Positions 1 through 5,622 of a stretch of DNA of 7,871 nucleotides are shown here, piece by piece. Where the stretch lies: NCBI GenBank assembly GCA_015520145.1, contig WAQR01000137.1:1-7871 (forward strand). The letters are read 5' to 3'. The notes under the pieces are model-generated. The model was not told the origin of the DNA, ran no database searches, and saw nothing but the letters and a program-made list of their open reading frames with translations. This stretch comes from Candidatus Hydrothermarchaeota archaeon. GTDB lineage: Archaea > Hydrothermarchaeota > Hydrothermarchaeia > Hydrothermarchaeales > WAQR01. The stretch's first letter is position 1; the number at the start of each line of letters is the position of its first letter. The position numbers and the translations under genes were made by a program.

Positions 1-138
1 CTCCTTTTATGTACATTGGTGATAATCAATTTAACCGTAGCAAATCTCCTTTGAGTAATCTCATATGCCAAGGAATATTAATTAATAGTCCTCAAATAAT
101 ACAATTCTCATATATAAAAGTTACCACAACTCCGAGAC
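1..138. other. AT-rich non-coding stretch beside an IS relic
   Basis: No convincing gene is visible here. The only open frame starting in it (from 9 on the plus strand) has no recognisable motif and runs into the IS relic, so it is probably chance. A TATA-like string, TATATAAAAG, lies at 111-120. It could be a promoter pointing right, or simply part of the low-GC background. Together with the IS relic and the T-rich stretch that follow, positions 1-457 form the only gene-poor region of the window. Confidence 0.5.
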
Positions 139-154
139 GGTGCTGTCAAAGTTA
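139..154 (+). repeat. Left terminal inverted repeat of the IS relic
   Basis: GGTGCTGTCAAAGTTA pairs with the right-end copy at 325-340. The outer 11 bases match perfectly, followed by two mismatches and three further matches. Confidence 0.7.
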
Positions 155-171
155 TCCCTGGGTAGCCCTGA

Positions 172-327
172 CACTGGAAATATGTCTCTAATTTCTTGCG
201 GTTGTTCGTCCTGTACTACAACCACGCCGGGATATATCAAACACTGGGTGAACCACCTTATCCCGTGGAGGGCAAAACAGAGTTCGAAAGAATGTGTAAT
301 AATCTACTGGGGGTGGTTAAATCCTAA
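172..327 (+). pseudogene. Transposase C-terminal fragment
   Basis: The frame opens after a TGA at 169-171 and reads 51 codons to a TAA at 325-327, with no credible start codon. The translation begins HWKYVSNFLRLFVLYYNHAG and continues IYQTLGEPPYPVEGKTEFER. The pattern YYNHxxIYQTLG followed by a proline-rich turn is typical of the end of rve-fold DDE transposases (compare the YNHxRxHQxLG pattern). Nothing of the catalytic DDE core remains, so the fragment cannot be active. Its stop codon falls on the inner edge of the right terminal repeat, as in many compact IS elements. Confidence 0.65.
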
Positions 328-340
328 AGTTGACAGCACC
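325..340 (-). repeat. Right terminal inverted repeat of the IS relic
   Basis: Read on the minus strand it is GGTGCTGTCAACTTTA, matching the left end at 14 of 16 positions. It contains the TAA stop of the transposase fragment. Confidence 0.7.
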
Positions 341-457
341 GCAAAATAGACCTTTTTTTGATTTCTACAAACTCGACCAGCCAATTCGACCCTCAAAATG
401 AAAAAGTTAGATAGGTTTTTAAAATTTTTAAATAAAAGGGTTAATTGGACGGGCTCA
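341..457 (-). terminator. T-rich downstream region of the DHPS-like gene
   Basis: Read on the minus strand just past the stop of the dihydropteroate synthase-like gene there are several T-tracts (TTTTATTT, then TTTT, then CTTTTTC, about 400-440). These suit archaeal U-tract termination. A run of seven T on the plus strand at 353-359 could end any rightward transcript leaving the IS relic. No strong hairpin is visible; an imperfect pairing between CCAATTCGACC (380-390) and GGTTAATTGG (439-448) is weak. No gene is seen here. Confidence 0.35.
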
Positions 458-1648
458 TTAACCATATTCATCTGTCAGCAGATCGAGTCCCAGACCTTTT
501 GGCACGGTATTTCTCTTTTTACAAAGATACATCATCTTTGAGGCGATTGACAGTTCCCTGACACTGCCTTTTGTCCTGGTGGAAGCCTCAGTTGTGAGGA
601 CCATATCCACCCCGCATTCAGATGCGATGGCACAAAGCAGTGCGTTCATCCCTGTAGAATCGGCATCAAAAAGCTCGGTTACGTTCCCAGCACCCATCAG
701 CATGGGATAACCGTATTTTTCCAGTTTTTTATATGCAATGATAGATTTCGTAAACCCGAAATTTACAGGTGACAGTATCGGGTCTGCGATTATGGTCTTA
801 AACCCCCTGCGTTCTGCAAGTTTTATGTTATCCATCAAAAGTTTTATCCTTCTCCTCAGGTCTTCTGGAATCCCCTTCCTGTCAGGGATTATGACAGACG
901 GTACATCAATATCACTGTACTCTTTTAAAAGTGCCCTGTCAAAACTTAAAATAAGATTGATGCCGGAATCTATTGCTGCGTCAATATTCTCTTTTTCCAT
1001 CGAGTCAATTGAGAGAGGTAATTTGAGGTCCTTTAAATAAGAGATTGCATCCTTTACAATATCTGGATTCTTTTCATTTACTCCAAGATCAATGATATCT
1101 GCTCCACAATCTCTATAGTACTCTGCCGTCCTTACCAGCCTCTCCCTGTCCAGAGCACCGATATTTACAATCTCTGCAACAACCCTCTGCGGAAAATCCC
1201 GCCCGACAGGCAGGTCACCAACAAGAAAATTCCCTTTCCTCAAAAGCATCTTTTTGACAAAACTATTTGAATCTGTTTTTTTGATATCATCCAGGGCTTT
1301 CTTTTTGAGCAAGGCTTTTAAAAGCCTGTCTGCCGGCACGGTTTTGGACAGCTTGATCCTGTCGATATTCTCCAACACGATACCGAGATTTGCGATATCT
1401 GTCGGACCTAAGACGGTTTTTATCCCTGTCTTTTCTTCAACTTCTCCCAGGTCGATTTTAAGTGTGCCAGGGACTATCAGGAGGTCATATCTCTCTTTGA
1501 TATCCTCTCTCCTAACCGTCTCCACCGACAGAAACGATGCAATATCAACAGGTGCTACCAAAACGTCGCACCCATATTTTTTTGCAAGTTTTTTTGCCTC
1601 TTTTTCCGCAAACTTTCCGGTTACAAGCAGGATCTTCATGATTCCCAT
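458..1648 (-). CDS. Dihydropteroate synthase-like protein (DUF6513/TIGR00284 type)
   Basis: 396 residues. Residues 4-110 form a Rossmann-like N-terminal domain starting MKILLVTGKFAEKEAKKL, as in the DUF6513 domain. Residues ~145-375 look like a pterin-binding TIM barrel: a strand ending IIDLGVNEKNPD (185-196), SIDSMEKENIDAAIDSG (213-229), IIADPILSPVNFGF (286-299), MGAGNVTEL (318-326) and LTTEASTRTKG (351-361). The family occurs in methanogens (MJ0107 type) and in methylotrophs that use methanopterin. A role in methanopterin biosynthesis or metabolism is the usual guess, but the reaction is not firmly established, and the pteridine-condensing enzyme in M. jannaschii is reported to be a different protein. 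The second ATG (Met4, at 1639) is the likelier start: homologues begin MKILLVTG, and a TATA box at 1659-1667 would place the transcript start close to it. The chain stops at GLGLDLLTDEYG, where long family members carry a further domain. It is divergent from the FKBP gene. Confidence 0.8.
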   Translation of the reverse strand: MGIMKILLVTGKFAEKEAKKLAKKYGCDVLVAPVDIASFLSVETVRREDIKERYDLLIVPGTLKIDLGEVEEKTGIKTVLGPTDIANLGIVLENIDRIKLSKTVPADRLLKALLKKKALDDIKKTDSNSFVKKMLLRKGNFLVGDLPVGRDFPQRVVAEIVNIGALDRERLVRTAEYYRDCGADIIDLGVNEKNPDIVKDAISYLKDLKLPLSIDSMEKENIDAAIDSGINLILSFDRALLKEYSDIDVPSVIIPDRKGIPEDLRRRIKLLMDNIKLAERRGFKTIIADPILSPVNFGFTKSIIAYKKLEKYGYPMLMGAGNVTELFDADSTGMNALLCAIASECGVDMVLTTEASTRTKGSVRELSIASKMMYLCKKRNTVPKGLGLDLLTDEYG

Positions 1649-1658
1649 CTATTTCCAT

Positions 1659-1667
1659 CTTTTATAG
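1659..1667 (-). promoter_or_regulatory. Putative TATA box of the DHPS-like gene
   Basis: CTATAAAAG on the minus strand. An archaeal transcript starting ~25 nt downstream of its centre would begin near 1638, almost on the second ATG (1639). That would make the mRNA leaderless and favour Met4. This is inferred from spacing only. Confidence 0.4.
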
Positions 1668-1765
1668 AACCCTTTGAACACAACCTTTTGAACCTTATCT
1701 CTTTTCAGTCCTTTTTTCAGTAGTCCATCAAGTTCCTTAAATCTTTCTATCCAGAATCATCCAAA

Positions 1766-1776
1766 AACTTTATTTT
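1766..1776 (+). promoter_or_regulatory. Putative TATA box of the FKBP gene
   Basis: The string AAAAACTTTATTTTC (1763-1777) gives an A-rich BRE-like block followed by a TATA-like CTTTATTTT. Its centre is ~28 nt before the ATG at 1801, implying a very short or absent leader. A second candidate, TTAAATCTTT (1737-1746), would give a leader of ~30 nt that includes the SD-like AGGA at 1793-1796. Confidence 0.35.
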
Positions 1777-1800
1777 CAATGCCGACAATTCTAGGACATC

Positions 1801-2805
1801 ATGAAGCGGAAACGAGTACCAGGGAAAGCAAGAACGAAAAAGAAAGGCAGAAAAAATATCCTGCTCATCCTATCGCTTGCAGGCGTTATGTTTTTTGGAG
1901 TAATTGCAGGCGGGTTCCTATTTAATATCATAGGCGACAATGGCGGTGGCGGGGTAGAGCAGAGTTACGAGACCACCACACCTCCTCCTGCTACAGAAAA
2001 AAAAGACGAAATAACCCTCAAACACAATCCTGTAAACAGGACCGTCAGAGCCCCCTACGGTGCCACCATAAAGATAACTTACGACGATAACTACATCTAT
2101 CTGGATTCCAACCATCCACTTGCCAACAAGACGCTGAACTTCGAGATCACGCTCAGGAATATTACAAGGACAGGAGAGACAGCAGAGGCAGGAGAAGCAC
2201 CGGCGAGAGGCAGGTCAGGCACATCAGACGTCCTGAAAGCTCAAAAAGGCGACCTGGTGGAAGTGGACTACACAGGCAGGTTTCTAAACGGCAGTATATT
2301 TGATACCTCCTACGGGCGGCAGCCGATTACCTTTACAGTAGGTTCTGGCAGGATGATTGAAGGGTTTGACGAAGCGGTCATTAACATGAGTATCGGTGAA
2401 ACAAAAAACGTGACCGTCCCGCCAGAGAAGGCATACGGCACCTATGACCCGCTGAAGGTCCAGAAGGTGAGGATCATACAAAACATATCAAAGACATTTA
2501 CGATCCCAAGATATGTGGAATATTCGCCAGAAGATTTCAAAAATACGTTCGGGATTAACGCAACAAGAGGAGAAACCGTAGTCGACCCGGACACCATGTT
2601 TAATGCCACGGTATATTATGTATCTCTTTCAAGTGTTATAATAGAACGCCAGGCCAAGACACAGGATGTTGTTCAGCTTCCAGGGTTTTCATGGAATCAA
2701 ACGATTGTCAGCGTCTTTGGGAATGTAATAACACTAAGACACAACCTTAAAAAGGGAGATGTAATAGAGATCCCGGGATTCTACTGGAACACGACCGTGA
2801 TGTAG
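1801..2805 (+). CDS. Membrane-anchored FKBP-type peptidyl-prolyl isomerase, apparently circularly permuted
   Basis: 334 residues. A strongly basic cytoplasmic tip (1-18) is followed by one membrane helix (about 20-43, no clear cleavage site), a Gly/Thr/Pro-rich linker (46-68), and then an extracytoplasmic part with 11 N-x-S/T sequons. The FKBP core spans ~145-222 and keeps the expected pocket residues: Y157 in VDYTGR, F167-D168 in IFDTS, F178, M185-I186, F189 in place of the usual Trp, and Y212 in KAYGTYDP. It should catalyse cis-trans prolyl isomerisation and chaperone proteins outside the membrane. Order of parts is odd. The segment LDSNHPLANKTLNFEITLRN (101-120), normally the last strand of an archaeal FKBP, precedes the core, and the protein ends at PGFYWNTTVM, where that segment would normally continue. 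The start is supported by AGGA at 1793-1796 and by the N-terminal charge pattern. It is divergent from the DHPS-like gene and 102 bp upstream of cdc48. Confidence 0.85.
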   Translation: MKRKRVPGKARTKKKGRKNILLILSLAGVMFFGVIAGGFLFNIIGDNGGGGVEQSYETTTPPPATEKKDEITLKHNPVNRTVRAPYGATIKITYDDNYIYLDSNHPLANKTLNFEITLRNITRTGETAEAGEAPARGRSGTSDVLKAQKGDLVEVDYTGRFLNGSIFDTSYGRQPITFTVGSGRMIEGFDEAVINMSIGETKNVTVPPEKAYGTYDPLKVQKVRIIQNISKTFTIPRYVEYSPEDFKNTFGINATRGETVVDPDTMFNATVYYVSLSSVIIERQAKTQDVVQLPGFSWNQTIVSVFGNVITLRHNLKKGDVIEIPGFYWNTTVM

Positions 2806-2846
2806 ATTAATAAGAGCCATGTAGATGTAGATTATGATGTAAATTA
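2800..2846 (+). repeat. ATGTAGATTA-like direct repeats upstream of the cdc48 TATA box
   Basis: ATGTAGATTA occurs exactly at 2800-2809 and 2825-2834. A shorter copy, ATGTAGAT, lies at 2819-2826 and a one-mismatch copy, ATGTAAATTA, at 2837-2846. The last copy abuts the TATA box. The first copy overlaps the FKBP stop codon. The position just upstream of the core promoter would suit an activator or repressor site, but the tract could also be low-complexity drift. Confidence 0.45.
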
Positions 2847-2854
2847 TTTATATA
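2847..2854 (+). promoter_or_regulatory. TATA box of cdc48
   Basis: TTTATATA, preceded by an A-rich BRE-like GTAAATTA. Transcription would start near 2877-2880, giving a leader of about 30 nt that contains the ribosome-binding repeats. It suggests that cdc48 has its own promoter rather than depending on FKBP transcription. Confidence 0.6.
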
Positions 2855-2884
2855 TAGTGACGTGAAATATTAAATGAGTTAAAT

Positions 2885-2906
2885 GAGGTTTTAGAGGTTT
2901 TACAGG
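2885..2906 (+). promoter_or_regulatory. Tandem SD-like repeats before cdc48
   Basis: The leader reads GAGGTTTTA twice in a row (2885-2893, 2894-2902) and then CAGGT (2902-2906 region) before the ATG at 2908. GAGGT is complementary to the 3' end of archaeal 16S rRNA. The copy at 2894-2898 sits 9 nt from the ATG, the best spacing, and it supports this start codon. Confidence 0.55.
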
Positions 2907-2907
2907 T

Positions 2908-5136
2908 ATGGAAATAGAACTGAAAGTTGCTGAGGCAATACAAAACGATGTAGGAAGAGGGATTGTAAGACTCGATACCAAGACGAGGGAAGCCCTGGGC
3001 ATCTCTACAGGTGATATTGTCGAAATCCTCGGTAAGAGGACGACTGGTGCGGTAGTCTGGAGGGCATATTCAGAGGATGAGGGTCTTGGAATCATAAGGA
3101 TGGACGGGATACTGAGACAAAATGCCCGCATCTCTCTGGGCGACAAGGTCAAAATAAAAAAATCAAAGATTCGAGATGCAAAAAAGATAGTCTTCGCACC
3201 GACACAGGCTATCAGATTCTCTGCCGGATTTGGGGATTTTGTAAGGAGACGACTTCTAGGCAGGCCGGTGGTCGCAGGGGATAAGATTGTGGTAGGTGTC
3301 CTTGGAACCACTCTGCCGTTCACGGTTACCCAGACAGTACCATCAGGCATCGTTCGGGTTGCGGACTTCACAGAAATAATTGTAAAAGAAGCGCCTGCAA
3401 AAGCTGATAAGATAGGTATCCCGACAATTGCATATGAAGACATAGGCGGGCTTAGAGACGAGGTACTTAAGATAAGGGAGATGATAGAACTCCCTCTAAG
3501 ACATCCAGAACTTTTTGATAAACTCGGTATTGAACCTCCAAAAGGTGTGCTGCTTCACGGCCCTCCCGGGACAGGTAAAACCCTTATTGCAAAGGCTGTC
3601 GCAAACGAGACAAACGCGTATTTCATCTCACTTAACGGACCTGAGATTATGAGCAAGTTTTACGGTGAATCCGAGGAGAACCTAAGACGGATGTTCAAAG
3701 ACGGCGAAGACAATGCCCCGAGTATTATTTTTATCGATGAGATCGACGCAATCGCACCAAAGAGAGAAGAGGTTCACGGCGAAGTTGAAAGGCGCGTGGT
3801 CGCCCAGCTCCTGGCATTGATGGACGGTCTAAAGTCTAGGGGTAAACTTGTGGTAATCGGAGCTACAAACAGGCCAGATGCACTCGACCCGGCACTTAGA
3901 AGACCTGGAAGATTTGACAGGGAGATTGTAATCGGCGTCCCTGACAGGAACGGCAGGAAAGAGATACTCCAGATACATACCAGGGGGATGCCGCTTGCCA
4001 CAGAAGAGGATGTTAAGGCAGGTATAATAAAAGATAGTGCAGGAGTTGTTGACCTGGATAAACTTGCAGATATAACCCATGGATTTGTAGGTGCAGACTT
4101 GGAGGCGCTTTGCAAGGAAGCTGCCATGGGGGCATTGAGGAAGATTCTGCCGCAGATCAATCTGGAAGAAGAGACCATCCCCCCGGAAGTCTTGGAGAAT
4201 CTGATTGTCACAATGGACGATTTCACAGACGCTCACAAAATGGCAGAACCTTCTGCATTAAGAGAGGTTTTCGTGGATATCCCGAATATCACCTGGGACG
4301 ATGTGGGGGGTCTTGAAGAAATAAAACAGGAACTAAAAGAGTCTGTGGAGTGGCCGATCAGGTACCCGCAGGCATTTACAAAGATGGGCATACGGCCGCC
4401 AAAAGGGGTGCTTGTATACGGGCCTCCTGGATGCGGGAAGACCCTTCTGGCAAAGGCAGTGGCCAAGGAAAGTGAGGCGAATTTTATAAGTGTAAAAGGT
4501 CCTGAGGTGTTAAGTAAATGGGTGGGCGAAAGTGAAAAGGCTATCCGCACGATTTTCAGGAAGGCAAGACAGGCAGCTCCAACAGTCGTATTTTTCGATG
4601 AGATAGATGCAATCGCATCGTCAAGAGGTACGGAAGTCGGGTCACGAGTAGGTGAGAGGGTGCTAAACCAGATGCTGACAGAGATGGATGGACTTGAGGA
4701 ACTCCACAATATCGTGGTTATCGCTGCTACAAACAGACCTGACCTGCTTGACCCTGCCCTGCTTAGGCCGGGGAGGTTTGACAGAGTCCTGCTTGTACCT
4801 GTACCTGACAGCGATGCCAGATTTGAGATATTTAAGGTGCACACAAAAACGATGCCTCTCGCAGATGATGTTGATATCCAGAAACTTGTAAAACAGACCG
4901 AGAACTATGTCGGGTCAGATATTGAAGCACTCTGCAGGGAGGCTGCAATGATTGCCATAAGGGAAACCCTGAAAGAGGGAGGAGATATTGATAAGAAGAA
5001 GGTGACAAGTGCCCATTTTGCCCAGGCGATGAAGACAGTAAAATCGAGTGTTACAAAAGAAACAATGACATCCTATGAGAGGTTTCAGAAGAGATTTGAG
5101 ACAAAGGAACTCGAGAAACTGACATATATGGGCTGA
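2908..5136 (+). CDS. cdc48: Cdc48/VAT/p97-type AAA+ ATPase
   Basis: 742 residues, the usual size for archaeal Cdc48 (VAT). It is a hexameric cytoplasmic unfoldase that threads proteins through its pore using ATP, often feeding the 20S proteasome. The N-domain (about 1-165) has the double-psi barrel and C-lobe typical of VAT. D1: Walker A GPPGTGKT (218-225), Walker B IIFIDEID (273-280), sensor Asn321, arginine fingers R332 and R335, pore loop KFYGES (250-255). D2: Walker A GPPGCGKT (505-512), Walker B ending FFDEID (562-567), sensor Asn609, arginine fingers R620 and R623, pore loop KWVGES (537-542). All catalytic residues are present in both rings. D1 carries about 14 extra residues after GMPLA (around 366-380). 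The tail ends LTYMG: close to, but not an exact match for, the proteasome-docking HbYX motif. The gene has its own TATA box and a good SD-like site, and the neighbouring FKBP is also a protein-quality-control factor. Confidence 0.97.
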   Translation: MEIELKVAEAIQNDVGRGIVRLDTKTREALGISTGDIVEILGKRTTGAVVWRAYSEDEGLGIIRMDGILRQNARISLGDKVKIKKSKIRDAKKIVFAPTQAIRFSAGFGDFVRRRLLGRPVVAGDKIVVGVLGTTLPFTVTQTVPSGIVRVADFTEIIVKEAPAKADKIGIPTIAYEDIGGLRDEVLKIREMIELPLRHPELFDKLGIEPPKGVLLHGPPGTGKTLIAKAVANETNAYFISLNGPEIMSKFYGESEENLRRMFKDGEDNAPSIIFIDEIDAIAPKREEVHGEVERRVVAQLLALMDGLKSRGKLVVIGATNRPDALDPALRRPGRFDREIVIGVPDRNGRKEILQIHTRGMPLATEEDVKAGIIKDSAGVVDLDKLADITHGFVGADLEALCKEAAMGALRKILPQINLEEETIPPEVLENLIVTMDDFTDAHKMAEPSALREVFVDIPNITWDDVGGLEEIKQELKESVEWPIRYPQAFTKMGIRPPKGVLVYGPPGCGKTLLAKAVAKESEANFISVKGPEVLSKWVGESEKAIRTIFRKARQAAPTVVFFDEIDAIASSRGTEVGSRVGERVLNQMLTEMDGLEELHNIVVIAATNRPDLLDPALLRPGRFDRVLLVPVPDSDARFEIFKVHTKTMPLADDVDIQKLVKQTENYVGSDIEALCREAAMIAIRETLKEGGDIDKKKVTSAHFAQAMKTVKSSVTKETMTSYERFQKRFETKELEKLTYMG

Positions 5137-5156
5137 TGGACTTAAGGTCAGCAGCG

Positions 5157-5176
5157 CGGTTGTATTCGGTTGTATT
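5157..5176 (+). repeat. Tandem 10-bp repeat CGGTTGTATT
   Basis: Two perfect adjacent copies (5157-5166, 5167-5176) between cdc48 and the eL33 gene, ~14 bp upstream of the eL33 TATA candidate. It could be a regulator site or a slippage product. Confidence 0.5.
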
Positions 5177-5189
5177 GATTGTCCGTAAC

Positions 5190-5199
5190 ATATTTATTG
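5190..5199 (+). promoter_or_regulatory. Putative TATA box of the eL33 gene
   Basis: ATATTTATTG, about 55 nt before the ATG. Transcription would start near 5222, leaving a leader of ~27 nt that includes GGGGT (5235-5239), a modest SD-like site 9 nt from the start. Confidence 0.45.
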
Positions 5200-5248
5200 T
5201 ATGATGTGATTTCCTTAAAATAACCTAGAAAACCGGGGTAGTTGAAAA

Positions 5249-5578
5249 ATGGAAGCAAAGATAGTAGGATTCAGGAAGAACAGGTATGATGTATATCCCA
5301 ATTATTGTATTATAAAGGCAGACGAAGAGACACCTGGAAAGCTTATTGGCCAGAAGGTCTTCTGGAAAACGCCCTCCGGGGATCTTATCAGGGGGAAGAT
5401 TGTAAGGATTCACGGCAGGGATTCACTCCTGGCAAGGTTCAAAAAGGGGTTGCCGGGTTTTGCTGTGGGTCAGGGGGTTGAAATTGGCACAAAAGTCCAT
5501 CGGCCTGTCCTAGAACCGCAGAGAAAAAAGAGAACCACAAAGCCGCCTGTACGAAAAGTAGAAAAGAAGGATAGTTAG
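5249..5578 (+). CDS. rpl35ae: Large-subunit ribosomal protein eL33 (L35Ae)
   Basis: 109 residues. A small beta-barrel rRNA-binding protein of the large subunit, shared by archaea and eukaryotes and absent from bacteria. Diagnostic stretches are YCIIKADEETPGKLIGQKV (19-37), WKTPSGDLIRGKIVRIHG (39-56) and ARFKKGLPGFAVGQGVEI (62-79), which follow the L35Ae pattern of 'W-K-[ST]-P-S-G ... G-K-I-V-R-x-H-G ... F-x-K-G-L-P-G'. Archaeal members usually stop soon after VEI. This one adds a basic, lysine/arginine/proline-rich tail (81-109) that is probably disordered and contacts RNA. The start is supported by the family N-terminus and the GGGGT site. The gene has its own promoter and converges on the radical-SAM genes. 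Confidence 0.95.
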   Translation: MEAKIVGFRKNRYDVYPNYCIIKADEETPGKLIGQKVFWKTPSGDLIRGKIVRIHGRDSLLARFKKGLPGFAVGQGVEIGTKVHRPVLEPQRKKRTTKPPVRKVEKKDS

Positions 5579-5598
5579 TGTCACTTTTACATCTGTAC

Positions 5599-5615
5599 AG
5601 GCTTTAATACAGCCT
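5599..5615. terminator. Small hairpin between convergent genes
   Basis: AGGCT (5599-5603) and AGCCT (5611-5615) can pair around a 7-nt loop in the 44-bp gap between the eL33 stop and the stop of the minus-strand radical-SAM gene. TTTAAT follows on the plus strand. The stem is short, so a role in termination is only suggestive. Confidence 0.3.
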
Positions 5616-5622
5616 TTAATCT

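Larger units (their letters stand above)
139..340 (+). mobile_element. 202-bp insertion-sequence relic (MITE-like)
   Basis: The segment is bounded by terminal inverted repeats that match at 14 of 16 positions: GGTGCTGTCAAAGTTA at the left and TAAAGTTGACAGCACC at the right. Between them lies an open frame ending just inside the right repeat, whose translation looks like the C-terminal end of an rve-type DDE transposase (a YYNHAGIYQTLG-like segment). The rest of the transposase is gone, so this is an internally deleted copy that kept both ends. No target-site duplication is evident (left flank CTCCGAGAC, right flank GCAAAATAG), so the copy is old or rearranged. The family is not certain; IS6-, IS481- or IS3-like groups share this kind of C-terminus. 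Confidence 0.7.

Noticed and set aside
9..191. Open frame of 60 codons on the plus strand
   Set aside because: No motif, low-complexity AT-rich composition at its start, and it runs through the left end of the IS relic in a frame different from the transposase fragment.
140..349. Open frame of 69 codons spanning the IS relic
   Set aside because: It is in the wrong frame. The frame with recognisable transposase residues is the one ending at 327.
3774..4236. Minus-strand open frames inside cdc48
   Set aside because: They are antisense shadows of the conserved AAA+ coding sequence and have no recognisable domain.
2908..5136. Proteasome-activating nucleotidase (PAN) or FtsH
   Set aside because: There are two AAA+ rings and a VAT-type double-psi N-domain. 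PAN and FtsH have a single ring, and there is no metalloprotease HEXXH motif.
5137..5248. Possible tRNA or small RNA between cdc48 and the eL33 gene
   Set aside because: No cloverleaf arms or T-loop consensus could be found. The stretch holds only a tandem repeat and a TATA box.
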